Source: CAZDRX01 sp964508225
GTDB taxonomy: Bacteria > Patescibacteriota > Gracilibacteria > Peribacterales > Peribacteraceae
DNA: 36,499 nt
Direction of reading: 5' to 3'
Assembly (NCBI GenBank): GCA_964508225.1
Contig: CAZDRX010000013.1
Location: forward strand, 1-36,499
In this document: in pieces, positions 7,325 through 16,474 of the stretch
How the letters are laid out: the number at the start of each line of letters is the position of its first letter
Numbering within the stretch: position 1 is the stretch's first letter
Program-made: the position numbers and the translations under genes
The notes under the pieces: generated by a model
What the model was told of the DNA's origin: nothing
The model's input: the letters and a program-made list of their open reading frames with translations, nothing else
The model's database searches: none

Positions 7325-7954
7325 ATGAGATATACAGGTCCCAAAGCACGGCGCGTCCGCAGACAGGGTTTCAACGTCTACGGTTCCGAGAAGTACGACA
7401 AGATCCTCCAGAGGAAGCCGTACGCTCCGGGTATGCAGGCTGCAAGCCGCGCAGGAGGAAGGGCAGCCAAGCTCTCCGAGTACGGAAAGCAGCTCCTTGA
7501 GAAGCAGAAAATCTGTTCGATGTACGGTGTGCACGACAAGCAGCTCAGGTCCATCTACGCCGAGGCCAGCCGCCAGATCGGTCAGACCGACGCCCTCATG
7601 CACGGCATTCTCGAGCGTCGTCTCGACAGTGCGCTCTACCGCGCAGGATTCGCCAAGAACCGCCTCCAGTCCCGCCAGTTCGTCTCACACGGTCTGTTCA
7701 CGGTGAACGGCACGCGTGTCACGATCCCGTCGTACCGCGTCGAGCCCGGTGACATCGTGAAGGTTCGCGAGTCCCGCAAGTCTTCCCCCGTCTTCGGTCC
7801 TATCATCAGCGCGAACGACAAGTACGTCTCGCCCGACTGGATCAAAGCCGATCCTTCCACGCTGACCTTCGAGGTCAAGGCGCTCCCCGCCGAAGAGAAA
7901 CACTTCGAGATGGGCGTCGACATGCGCAAAGTGATCGGTTTCTACTCTCGCTAA
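7325..7954 (+). CDS. rpsD: Ribosomal protein uS4
   Basis: Primary 16S rRNA-binding protein of the small-subunit body. It has 209 residues, the usual length. The S4 RNA-binding domain is at about residues 97-160 (RRLDSALYRAGFAKNRLQSRQ, then the loop GLFTVNGTRVTIPSYRVEPGD). The N-terminus lacks the four-cysteine zinc knuckle, so it is the C-minus form. A pyrimidine-rich leader (CTCCTCTTCCCTCCAGC) precedes the ATG. It lies between rpsK and rpoA, as in the alpha operon. Confidence 0.95.
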   Translation: MRYTGPKARRVRRQGFNVYGSEKYDKILQRKPYAPGMQAASRAGGRAAKLSEYGKQLLEKQKICSMYGVHDKQLRSIYAEASRQIGQTDALMHGILERRLDSALYRAGFAKNRLQSRQFVSHGLFTVNGTRVTIPSYRVEPGDIVKVRESRKSSPVFGPIISANDKYVSPDWIKADPSTLTFEVKALPAEEKHFEMGVDMRKVIGFYSR

Positions 7955-7993
7955 TATTCACTTAAAAGAAACTATCCGTTTCCATTCATCTCT

Positions 7994-8974
7994 ATGCACA
8001 TTATCCAGGAAGAGATCGGCCTCCCCAAGGTCACGCAGGTTCAGGCGAAGAAAGGAGATGCCACGCACGTGGTCTTCTCCGTCGGTCCGCTGCCTCCGGG
8101 ATACGGTATGACGCTTGGAAACTCCCTGCGTCGCGTTCTCCTCTCCAGCCTTCCGGGCGCTGCCATCAGCTCCGTGAGGGTCTCCGGAGCCAATCACGAA
8201 TACACGACGCTCAAGGGCGTCCGTGAGTCCGTCATGGACATCGCGCTCAACATGAAACAGGTGAAGCTCCGCAAGCATCACAAAGATCCGGAGACTGTGA
8301 CGCTCGAGGGCAAGGGCCCGAAGACGATCACCGCCGGCGACATCAAGGCCAGCTCGGACATCGAGATCCTCAACCCCGATCTTCCGCTCGTCCACCTCGA
8401 GAAGGGAGCCTCCATCAAGATGGAGCTCACCGTCGAGAAGGGCGTCGGTTTCCAGCCCGCTTCCGAGCGCAACAAGAAGCACAACGAGCCGGGTCTCGTG
8501 CACATCGATACGATCTTCAGCCCCGTCGAGCGTGTCCGCTTCGAAGTGGAGTCCACACGTGTCGGTCAGCGCACGAACCTGGAGAAGCTCGTCATCGAGA
8601 TCCAGACGAACGGATCCCTCTCCGCCGACGAAGCCGTTCGCTTTGCTTCGCAGCTCCTCTCCCAGTACTTCAACTTCTTCTCGATGGATCAGGAGACGGT
8701 GGAGAAGGAGTTCATGGCCGACTTCACCCGCGTGTCCCAGGCTGCTCCGGAGGCCGACCGCTCGTCCGCCAAGGAGAGCTACACCCCGATCGAAATCCTC
8801 AACCTCTCGCCGCGCACGCTGAACTCGCTCATCAACGCCGGTGTCGGCTCGATCGAGCAGCTCGTGAAGTGCACGCCCGCTACCCTCAGCAACTTCCGTG
8901 GCTTCGGCACGAAGGCGCTCGATGAGGTGAAGGCCACGCTCGCCACCCGCGGGCTCAAGCTTTCCGAGGAATAA
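7994..8974 (+). CDS. rpoA: RNA polymerase alpha subunit
   Basis: Dimer-forming scaffold of RNA polymerase. It has 326 residues, near the usual 330. The N-terminal domain carries GYGMTLGNSLRRVLLSSLPG near 36-55, which starts assembly, and the NKKHNEPG and VERVRFEVESTRVG stretches. The C-terminal domain (about residues 255-322) has TPIEILNLSPRTLNSLINAG and NFRGFGTKALDEV, the surfaces that bind UP elements and activators. There is no Shine-Dalgarno site; the leader is CATTCATCTCT. It lies between rpsD and rplQ as expected. Confidence 0.97.
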   Translation: MHIIQEEIGLPKVTQVQAKKGDATHVVFSVGPLPPGYGMTLGNSLRRVLLSSLPGAAISSVRVSGANHEYTTLKGVRESVMDIALNMKQVKLRKHHKDPETVTLEGKGPKTITAGDIKASSDIEILNPDLPLVHLEKGASIKMELTVEKGVGFQPASERNKKHNEPGLVHIDTIFSPVERVRFEVESTRVGQRTNLEKLVIEIQTNGSLSADEAVRFASQLLSQYFNFFSMDQETVEKEFMADFTRVSQAAPEADRSSAKESYTPIEILNLSPRTLNSLINAGVGSIEQLVKCTPATLSNFRGFGTKALDEVKATLATRGLKLSEE

Positions 8975-9016
8975 ACCCTGGCAATCCCCCTGATTTTTCA
9001 CTAGAATTCCCGTCCC

Positions 9017-9433
9017 ATGCGTCATCAGAACCACAGCAAGCGGCTCGCACGAAAACCTGATCAGGCCAGACTCCTGCTCAAGAACCTCGTGACCTCGGTC
9101 CTCCTCTACGAGAAGGTCCGTACGACGAAGAAGCGTGCTCAGGTGGCCCGTGGCATCGTCGACCGCGTCATCACGATCGGCAAGAACCAGCGCCCCGATC
9201 TCGCGATCCGCACGATCAACACGATGGTGCTCGACAGTAACGCCTGCCGCAAAGTCCTCGAAGTCCTCAAGACCCGCTACGCCAAGCGCTCAGGCGGTTT
9301 CACCCGCATGAAGCCCGTCGGCCAGCGCGGTGGCGACGGCGCTCTCCTCGTGGAGCTCTCCCTCGTCGACAGCGCTGCTCCGGTGACCGAAACCAGCGAC
9401 GCTCCCAAGAAAAAAACCGCTTCCAAGAAATAA
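9017..9433 (+). CDS. rplQ: Ribosomal protein bL17
   Basis: Large-subunit protein near the peptide exit tunnel. MRHQNHSKRLARKPDQARLLLKNL and the YEKVRTTKKRAQVARG, GGFTRMKPVGQRGGDGA stretches identify it. It is 138 residues, slightly longer than usual because of a Lys/Thr/Ala-rich C-terminal tail. A possible -10 box, TAGAAT, sits nine bases before the ATG, so an internal promoter is possible but weak. rplM starts two bases after the stop. Confidence 0.95.
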   Translation: MRHQNHSKRLARKPDQARLLLKNLVTSVLLYEKVRTTKKRAQVARGIVDRVITIGKNQRPDLAIRTINTMVLDSNACRKVLEVLKTRYAKRSGGFTRMKPVGQRGGDGALLVELSLVDSAAPVTETSDAPKKKTASKK

Positions 9434-9435
9434 TC

Positions 9436-9864
9436 ATGAAGACCTCCTTCCCCGCACAGGCTCCGATCCAGTGGTACATCCTCGATGCCTCGGACAAAGT
9501 CCTCGGCCGCATGGCCGCCGAAGTCGCGAACGTGCTCCGTGGACGCAACAAAGTCTGCTACGTCCCGCACATGCGTTGTGGCGACCACGTCGTCATCATC
9601 AACGCGGAGAAGGTGAAGATCACGGGCAACAAGGTCGCCCAGAAGTCGTACTTCCGCCACGCCGGTTACCTCGGTCACCTCCGCGAGACCCCGCTCAAGG
9701 ACGCGATCGTGAAGAACCCGACGATGGTCATCGAGCACGCCGTGAAGGGTATGCTCCCGAAGAACCTCACCCGCGCACACACGCTCAAGCAGCTCCACGT
9801 CTTCGCCGGTCCCGCTCACACGCACGAGGCCCAGAAGCCCGCTCCGTTCCCGCTCCCGCTCTAA
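9436..9864 (+). CDS. rplM: Ribosomal protein uL13
   Basis: Early-assembly protein of the large subunit, 142 residues as usual. Family marks are WYILDASDKVLGRMAAEVANVLRGRNK, DHVVIINAEKVKITGNK, and the KGMLPKN motif near 110. The start lies two bases after the rplQ stop, so translation is likely coupled. It pairs with rpsI four bases downstream, the normal rplM-rpsI couple. Confidence 0.96.
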   Translation: MKTSFPAQAPIQWYILDASDKVLGRMAAEVANVLRGRNKVCYVPHMRCGDHVVIINAEKVKITGNKVAQKSYFRHAGYLGHLRETPLKDAIVKNPTMVIEHAVKGMLPKNLTRAHTLKQLHVFAGPAHTHEAQKPAPFPLPL

Positions 9865-9868
9865 ACCC

Positions 9869-10261
9869 ATGTCACGCCCCTACTTCTACGGTCTCGGCAA
9901 AAGGAAAAGCGCTATCGCGCAGGTCCGTCTCTTCCCCGACGGTGAAGGTAAGGTGACCGTGAACGGCATGGCCCCGAACAAGTACTTCTTCTCCACACAC
10001 GGAGAGAATGCCGTCGCCCCCCTCGTCCTTGCCGATCTCCACAAGAAAGTCGACCTTGAAGTCGTCCTGCAGGGTGGAGGCAAGCCGTCCCAGAGTGACG
10101 CGATGCGCCTCGGCATCAGCCGCGCACTCACGCTCATGGATTCCCAGTTGCGCGCCACGCTCAAGCAGGCCGGATTCCTCCGTCGCGACAGCCGCATCAA
10201 GGAACGCAAGAAGCCGGGTCTCAAGCGCGCACGCCGCGCCCCGCAGTTCAGCAAGCGTTAA
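9869..10261 (+). CDS. rpsI: Ribosomal protein uS9
   Basis: Small-subunit head protein whose C-terminal Lys/Arg tail reaches the P site. It has 130 residues. YFYGLGKRKSAIAQVRL at the start, the GGGKPSQSDAMRLGISRAL stretch and the C-terminal KKPGLKRARRAPQFSKR identify it. The terminal KR is preserved. No clear terminator was found in the 96 bases before the next gene. Confidence 0.96.
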   Translation: MSRPYFYGLGKRKSAIAQVRLFPDGEGKVTVNGMAPNKYFFSTHGENAVAPLVLADLHKKVDLEVVLQGGGKPSQSDAMRLGISRALTLMDSQLRATLKQAGFLRRDSRIKERKKPGLKRARRAPQFSKR

Positions 10262-10357
10262 TCCGCTTCCGGATCACGTTTCCCCGTGTCTATCAGGCTT
10301 GTCTTTTTCGTGCCTGCCGCCTAGACTGCTCTTCCACGTTTCTTCCCCGTTTTCTCT

Positions 10358-10690
10358 ATGGCTCTTCCTGAAGGACCCGGCATGCCCGCTCTCATCGAGC
10401 TCGCCAGCCGCCTGCGTATCGATTTCGGTGAACCGCCGGAGACCGTGAGCGTCGGTGCCGACGAGCACGGCGATATGTCCGTGCAGAGCGAGATCACCGA
10501 ACATCTCCTCATGATCCGGCAGAATGAAGGACAGATCCGTGTCCGTGTCGACCATGCCATCGATTTGGCACGCAAAGGCCTCCGTGGCGTGTGCGAAGAC
10601 TGCAGCAAGAAGATTCCCGCCGCCCGCCTTGAAGCCGTGCCCTACGCGACACGCTGTGTGACATGCGAGAGTGAGCAGGAGGGCGCTTAA
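10358..10690 (+). CDS. DksA/TraR-family zinc-finger protein
   Basis: A 110-residue protein with four cysteines spaced as in the TraR/DksA C4 zinc finger: C79, C82, C100, C103 (VCEDC, then RCVTC), with the family-typical IPAARLEAVPYATRC between. Known members bind the secondary channel of RNA polymerase and tune initiation. The N-terminal part is helical, but shorter than the DksA coiled coil and without an obvious acidic DxxDxA tip, so the effect on polymerase cannot be predicted. The leader is TTCCCCGTTTTCTCT, again pyrimidine-rich. Its stop codon overlaps the stop of the opposing gene. Confidence 0.8.
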   Translation: MALPEGPGMPALIELASRLRIDFGEPPETVSVGADEHGDMSVQSEITEHLLMIRQNEGQIRVRVDHAIDLARKGLRGVCEDCSKKIPAARLEAVPYATRCVTCESEQEGA

Positions 10691-11046
10691 GCGACCATCT
10701 CGAGCTTCATGTAGTACACGCTCACGCCGTCGTTGTTGTCGGCGATGAATCTGGCCTCGATGGCCGAGAGCTGGAGGATCGTCTGACACATCCTGAGCAT
10801 CATCTCGGGCGGCAGCGTGACACCGGCGCGCAGGCACGTGATGCAGAGGCCTGCGGCATCTTTGGACTTGATGTAGGGCTCACCGAGCGCCTTGATCGCC
10901 TTCACGAGCGTGCTCTGGAGGTTCTGGATATAGGTGTCGATCTGATTCTCGAGGTCTTCCATCGGAAGCTCGTACACGGCCGGCATGGCCTCGAGGATAT
11001 CGAGGTCTTTGTGGATGGCATGCGCGATGCAGGCTTCGATCGACAT
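10687..11046 (-). CDS. Small protein of unknown function
   Basis: A 119-residue protein from the ATG at 11046 (MSIEACIAHAIHKDLDILEAM). A longer frame with a TTG at 11100 exists, but the -10 box at 11103-11108 predicts a transcript start near 11096, making the inner ATG more likely. It is mostly helical by composition, with a Cys pair (LCITCLRAG) and a Met-rich helix. No signal peptide, membrane segment or known domain was recognised. It converges on the DksA-like gene and the two stop codons overlap by four bases. Confidence 0.65.
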   Translation of the reverse strand: MSIEACIAHAIHKDLDILEAMPAVYELPMEDLENQIDTYIQNLQSTLVKAIKALGEPYIKSKDAAGLCITCLRAGVTLPPEMMLRMCQTILQLSAIEARFIADNNDGVSVYYMKLEMVA

Positions 11047-11102
11047 GGGTTTGTGTGTGAGTGTTTGTTTTTCTCCTGTAATTGTTTCGGAGAAATCCAA
11101 TC

Positions 11103-11108
11103 AGTATA
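11103..11108 (-). promoter_or_regulatory. -10 box (TATACT) for the 10687-11046 gene
   Basis: TATACT on the minus strand, directly after the U-tract of the upstream operon's terminator. A -35 match is poor (GTGCGA at 17-bp spacing), and that hexamer would lie inside the terminator hairpin. The leader of about 50 nt contains ACAGGAGAAA, but 25 nt from the start, too far for a normal ribosome binding site. Confidence 0.5.
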
Positions 11109-11110
11109 CC

Positions 11111-11158
11111 AAAAAACGCGTTTCTTCGCACGGGTGTACCCCTTGCAGAAGCACGCGT
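11111..11158 (-). terminator. Intrinsic terminator of the 16166-11193 operon
   Basis: On the minus strand an outer ACGCGT/ACGCGT stem encloses CTTC/GAAG and further pairs around GGGTACACCC, then a run of six T. It lies just after the last gene of the operon and just before the next promoter. Confidence 0.75.
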
Positions 11159-11192
11159 CTATGGTCGATTCATCAATTGTAAAACGCGGCTT

Positions 11193-11882
11193 TTACCGGC
11201 GGAGGAATCTCGGCATCGGGGTTGTGTCGTACTTCTTGCCAAGATCCTTCTTCAGTTTTGCCGAGAGTGCACTCATGAGATCGTTGCGCGCATTTGAATC
11301 TGCGACGAGTGCATCCACCTTCGGGCGCTTGTTCAGCACCGTGCGTGCGAGTTTCACGAGACTCTCCGACATCCACTGTGCGCGGGCGGCTTTGTCTCCC
11401 TCCTTCGGATAGTCAGGTTCCTGTCCTGCGATCTCCGCGAGCAGCGCGTTCAGTCCTGCCCTCGTCGTATCGACGACTTCTTCGACCTGCGCGCTCACGA
11501 CTGCAGGCACGGCTTCCGGAGCCTTGGGAGCAGCGGCGGGGAGAACGGGCTTGGATTCGATGGCTCTGACGGGAGCGTCCTGTGCGAAGACCTGATCCAG
11601 CACCGCGGGATTCGGCGGCGTGATTTTGCTTGCTCCTGTGTGGCTCGCCGGTGTGACGGGGACGTGCGGTGAGCTGACAGGCGCGGCCTTGGGAGCCGAG
11701 GGGGGCTTCACGGGAGTTTGCGTCTGTGTCACGTTCTTGGCACGGTTACCTGTGTCCTGCCGACCATGTTCGATGCGTGCAGGCTGCCGGGCTTCCACGC
11801 GCTGCTGCGGCTTGGGAGCGGTGATAGCGCTCGCGCTCTTGCGATCCAAGGTTTCGGTAACGCCTCTGTGGTCGGTTCCCAT
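11193..11882 (-). CDS. Pro/Ala-rich protein with helical C-terminal domain, function unknown
   Basis: A 229-residue protein with no recognised family. Residues 1-130 are rich in Pro, Ala, Thr and Val with many Lys/Arg, and look like a disordered linker. Residues 140-229 look folded and helical (TTRAGLNALLAEIAGQEPDYPKEGDK, then ESLVKLARTVLNKRP and SALSAKLKKDLGKK). No signal peptide or membrane helix is present. The ATG at 11882 lies 11 bases after the stop of the giant upstream gene and has a strongly pyrimidine-rich leader, so the two genes are surely one operon and the products may act together. Confidence 0.65.
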   Translation of the reverse strand: MGTDHRGVTETLDRKSASAITAPKPQQRVEARQPARIEHGRQDTGNRAKNVTQTQTPVKPPSAPKAAPVSSPHVPVTPASHTGASKITPPNPAVLDQVFAQDAPVRAIESKPVLPAAAPKAPEAVPAVVSAQVEEVVDTTRAGLNALLAEIAGQEPDYPKEGDKAARAQWMSESLVKLARTVLNKRPKVDALVADSNARNDLMSALSAKLKKDLGKKYDTTPMPRFLRR

Positions 11883-11893
11883 AGGGGAGGGGG

Positions 11894-14800
11894 TTAGAAG
11901 GATAAGGATTCGTAGGGTGTGGTCTGCAGAATCGCGCGGATGTCTTGCTCGTAGGCCGGATCGTGCAGAATATCGGTGCGCACAGTCTGTGCTTGACGAA
12001 TTAGTGTGTCAATGTTTTGTCGTACATCGAAGACTGCACCGCGACCCTCTGCGAACGAGGCGGCATTCGCGAAGTGCACATCCATACAGGCCTTCACGCA
12101 GCGGTTGAAGTGCTCAGGATTCTTGGAGCTGTCTTCGTAGGCTTCGTGGGCACGGGTGTAGACCCAGGGAGCGCCGAGCGTATCGGAGAGGCCGTAGTCT
12201 CCGAGGATCTCGCGGTGCCGCTCCATGTACGCAGCTCCCGCCTCCTTGAGCGGGCCGCCGTACTGGACGTGCCGCAGTGCGCCGCCCACCGTGTGCGCGA
12301 TATCGAGGTCATCCATCGTGTTGAGGTCTGGCACACCGCTGCCGAGGTTCCACCGCACGTTCCATCGGCCGAGGATGTCGGTGCGACCTTCCACATTCTC
12401 TCCCGAAGAGGGAGTGCCCTTCGACATGAACGGCAGTTCGAAGTTCCTGCGCCTTCCCTCAGATTCGGGATACGCGTCGTACGCGACGATGCGCGCGGCC
12501 GTGAGATGGTGGTTGCGTTCATCCGGCACGAACGAGTCGATCTTGAACGGTGCACATTCGGCCGTACCCAGCATGCAGGAGCTGCCGTGGTACGCGCAGA
12601 GCTCCGGGTTGAGTCGCCCCGTGATACCGATCTGGAGCTCGGGTTTGCTCGGATCAATGAGGCCCTCCAAACCCAGCATGTAAATGAACATGCGCATTTC
12701 GTTGCGGCTCATGAATCCGGGGACGATGAGCGAGGTGTTGCTGTGAATCATGCGGAACGGCGTCTTGCCGAGCGAGAGCAGGTGCGTGAAGAGTTCCATG
12801 TGCTTGTCGTTCACGGGATTTGCGAAGTGCCAGCGGCCGCCGATCGGTCCGAACGGGATTTCCTGCAGGCGCCACGCATCCACGTTCTTCTGGAAAGCGG
12901 GCAGCTGCTCGGTGAATGATGCGAGCGCGGTGGCGAGATGGTCTCCTCCGTTGCCGCTGAGATCGGTAATGAGCTGGGTGCCTCCCGAAAGGTCGACGTG
13001 TGACCCCTGTCCGTGACGTTCCTGCATCCCATCGAGCACCTGTTTTCCGCTTTCGCCACGCACGTGCTGCGCGATACGTCCGCCGACGAAGAAGAACATG
13101 CGCGCCGAGTGCGCGTTGCTCTCGCCGAGGTCTTTGTGGAGAGGGCTTGCCGAAGGCGCCGGCAGACTGCTGACCGTCTCGGCATTGAAGCGGCGGATGT
13201 GCGGGAAGAGTTCCACATACTCCGGCACGCGGAACTGCGACAGCAGCCGGTGTGCGATATCGCTCGCGACGAAGGGCGCGCCGTCCCAGATCGTGACGAG
13301 CTCCTGTTCGAGGTCCCGATGGACCCGTGTCACCGCGAAGGCGAGCTCCTTCTCCGCATCCTCGGGACTGTGATGTTCCAGCGCCTTCATCGTTTCCGAA
13401 ATACGTGTCACGGCGTTCGGGAGACTCTGTTCGAGCGACTGGCTCATGCACCGGACGAGTACCTGTTCGATGAAGTTCTGCATCGTCTGCCATGCGGTGG
13501 ATGCATCGGGACTGTTTTCCACTGCTGCGCGGAGTGCTTCGTGATCGAGCGCGCCGATTTCCTGCAGCTTCATGAGGCCCTTGAGCATCACACCGCCGCG
13601 GATCGGATTTGCTTCTTCCTCTTCTTCACTCGCAGGCTGCAGCTCCTGCGGGAGGATGTTCTCCACGAGAACGGCGCGGAGCTCCTCTCTACTGAATGAT
13701 CCCGCGATCGACATGCTGTTGAACGCGCTGAGCAGCGTGAAGGTCTGTTGCAGGGATTGCAGACGGTTCTGCTGGATCTTCTTTCTCCGTTGCTGCCCTG
13801 CCATCTGTACCTCCTGCGTGATCCGTTCGTCGGCATCGGTCATCCGCTCCGCGGGACTGCGGTGATCATCGTCATGGTGGCGTCGTTCGTCATCGAAATC
13901 CATCTCCATCCTTGGCGGAGGAGGCGGTTCGTCGATATCACGGAGGCGCTCACGCCATGCGTGGAGCACGTCTTTCTGCACGGCGATGTGCTGCTCGGNN
14001 NNNNNNNNGCTGCTCGGGCTTCAGATCTGCCACAAGCCAGGTGCAGAGTCCTTCGAGTTCCTCGGTGGTGAGCAGCCCCATGATCCACGCGTCGAGCATG
14101 TTGCTGATGAGCATCTGCTTCGCCACTTCTCCGCGTTGGTTTGCGTCTGCGATGCGGTCGCGGTCGCGCGGATGTTCCAGTGCGGTGAACCGCCACCCCG
14201 GTGTCTCGATCCAGTCGAACTCCTGTAGGAACTTCAGGAAGCCTTTCGGCGGATGCCACGGATCCGGCATGCGTGGCGCTGAGAAGGTGAAGTAACTTCT
14301 GGCGGTGCCGCGATCCATGCCGCCGCACTCTGCCTTCAGCTGTGCGTAGAAATCGAAGAGTCCGAGTGCGGGGTGCACGGCGTTCTGCAGGTGAAGCTCT
14401 GCCTGCTCGGGCATCGGGAGTGCGAGCCGCGCCTCCGGAGATTGTCCCGTGAGGAGCCCCTGATGCTCCATGTGCGCGAGGTTCGACGGGAGTGACGGTC
14501 CGTAGAGCCGCGCGCGTACGCCGAGCGGCGCCTGAAGTCTCCGGTGCATCTCCTCCAGATGGTCGAAGCCGATCCGGAGATCGTGCGCTTCGCCGTTCAT
14601 CGTCAGGTGTTTTCCGAGTACGGACGCGGTCAGATTGCTGAGTCCCGGTACCTCGAAGACCGGAGACTCGGCCTCCAGTGCGCCGATGATCTCCGTCTGG
14701 GGTTTGACCTCGTCGAGATGCTCTCGTAGTGCCGTGAGGCGACTCTGACGCTTGGCAGGGTCTTCCTGCTGCAGAATGTGGATGCAGGTCTGGAGCACGC

Positions 14801-16166
14801 GGATCGTTCGGTCATCGTGACCGATGCCGTAGTGCTGAGTCACGAATGCCGAGAAGTCGATCGCGTCGTTCTCTGAGAACGGCTCCATGTCGGCCAGCCG
14901 GTAGCCCACACTGATGTACGGTCTGAGAGCATGCTGGAACGCGAAGCCCGTGCGTGCGCCGATTCGCTCCAGTGTCGCGCGTCCCTGCGCATCATTCCGG
15001 ATCGAGAGGCGGCCCGGTGTGTCGTTCTCTTCTTCGGTGAAGCATTCCGTGAGATCGAAATCTTCCTTGAACCACCACGGCTTCTTGCCGCGGTAGACTG
15101 ACTGAGCGAGCCGCACTGCTGACTGCAGCCGTTCGAGAACGTTGCCCTGTTCTTTCGTCGGTGCGCGTGCGAATTCATCCACACGGTCGATGTTGAAACC
15201 GTTGTGCAGCATCTCCGGAAGATGTGTGAGGAATGCCTTCAGGTCGGGATCGCTCTTCAGAATTTCAGGGGTCAGGACGAAGGCATGTCCCAGCACGAAC
15301 GAGACGGCTTCCGGCATCGCGGTGTCCGGATACCGTCCGTAGAGTTCGATGAGCAGGCTTTGCTCTTCTTCGCCGATCTCGAACTCGATCGGCTTGTCGT
15401 GGCCGACGGGCGGACGGTTCACGGCCGTCGACGCCATCGATTCGTAGATCTGCGCGAGGTAGAGAGGCGAGCAATCTTTGCCGCCGCCGAGGGCGGAATA
15501 TCCCGCGGCGATCGCAGATCTTGCCCGTGCCCATTCGAACGGATCGTCGAACGTGCGGCCTTCCATATTTTTCTCGATCGCCGCAAAGAGCTGAGGAGCT
15601 GCACTGTCCCAGTGCCATTCCTCGACGCCGAACTGGTGGTAGAAGAGGCCTTCCGCAATCGCTGTTGCATCGGGCTTGGGCGGCCTGCGGATGCCGTGCT
15701 GCACCATGACGCGATCCCGCGCGGGGAATTCCACGTAGCCCGGACGCATGGTGCTCTCCGGATCCAGAGATTTCTCGTACGACTGCAGCAGCGGTCCCCG
15801 CTCGATATCCCAGTAGTACGGCATGTACCGGCTTGCTTCGAACGAAGCCTCACTACGTTCCCAGTCGTACACGACTTCGCCGTCGTCATCGAGTTTGTAA
15901 TGCGGCATCATGCTGGGCTTCTCGTGCTGGAGGAACATCCTGAACGCGTCCCGTCTTGTGAAGTGTTCCGGCATGAGCACCGCAATGTCGTTCCGTACAA
16001 AACGAATTTCATCCGCGATCTCGGGACTGAGATTGTGCGGAGGTGCGTATGGAGGCTCGCATTTGGCACGGATAGCGTTACGGTAGGACCACACGGAGTC
16101 GTCTTCCCCTTCAGGAATCCGGTCGTCATCGTCGAGCCCGTCATAGAGCGAAAAGCGGTCGAGCAC
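11894..16166 (-). CDS. Giant protein of unknown function (about 1417 residues), interrupted by a scaffold gap
   Basis: I recognise no domain. Two frames, GTG 16166 to the gap and onward to 11894, abut at a 10-N gap. Removing the N and collapsing the repeated nine bases on each side (GCTGCTCGG) joins them in frame (LKPEQ-HIAV-QKDV) and gives exactly 1418 codons including the stop. The protein is mixed acidic/aromatic with many Trp, His and Met, has no signal peptide or membrane helix, and carries a Pro run (DEPPPPPRM) soon after the join that may be a domain linker. The composition is that of a folded cytoplasmic enzyme or scaffold rather than a repeat protein. A purine-rich AAAAAGGAG lies 24 nt before the start, too far for a classical site. 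It leads a two-gene operon. Confidence 0.7.
13999..14008. other. Scaffold gap (10 N) flanked by a 9-bp duplication
   Basis: GCTGCTCGG stands on both sides of the N run. This is what remains when two contigs that overlap by nine bases are joined with a fixed spacer. Collapsing it restores one reading frame. Confidence 0.85.
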
Positions 16167-16253
16167 AGTCTAGTAAAATAGAACAAAAACTCCTTTTTGT
16201 ACATACATGCAGAAGAAGCCTCAAAGGGCTTGGAACTGCATTTTTTAGGATGA

Positions 16254-16328
16254 TGGAGCCACCTTCGGGATTTGAACCCGAGACCCTCGGTTTACGATAC
16301 CGATGCTCTACCGCTGAGCTAAGGTGGC
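16254..16328 (-). tRNA. tRNA-Thr (anticodon CGT)
   Basis: All four stems pair perfectly: acceptor GCCACCT/AGGTGGC, D stem GCTC/GAGC, anticodon stem TCGGT/ACCGA, T stem TCGGG/CCCGA with loop TTCAAAT. The anticodon loop is ATCGTAA, so the anticodon is CGT, reading ACG (Thr). The G1-C72 and C2-G71 pairs fit threonyl identity. The discriminator base is T and a CCA end is encoded (16256-16254). The variable loop is short, the D loop has seven bases. It is a single gene between dprA and the giant gene's operon. Confidence 0.95.
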
Positions 16329-16462
16329 GAAGCGCATCCGTGTGACAGTTTCCTGTCGTTCTGCACGGGAAAAGATCGTCTGCGCACGGCGTATTCTGGG
16401 GAAAAACCCCCTTCTTTGCAATAGAAGTGTCGGGAGACTCTCCGAATGCAAGTTCCTGTCGT

Positions 16463-16468
16463 TATACT
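16463..16468 (+). promoter_or_regulatory. -10 box (TATACT) placing dprA's start at the transcript end
   Basis: TATACT ends six bases before the ATG at 16475, so transcription would begin at or next to the A of the start codon. The -35 region is weak. Confidence 0.55.
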
Positions 16469-16474
16469 GCGCTC

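Noticed and set aside
10262..10357. Terminator after rpsI
   Set aside because: Only short stems (CACG/CGTG, CAGGC/GCCTG with a 13-base loop) without a following T-run.
12017..12919. Plus-strand frame of 300 codons opposite the giant gene
   Set aside because: Composition (His, Arg, Val, Glu bias) fits an antisense shadow; no promoter or family motif.
16216..16231. Hairpin AAGCC-TCAAAG-GGCTT as terminator for the tRNA gene
   Set aside because: The stem is only five pairs and no proper T-run follows on the minus strand; too weak to call.
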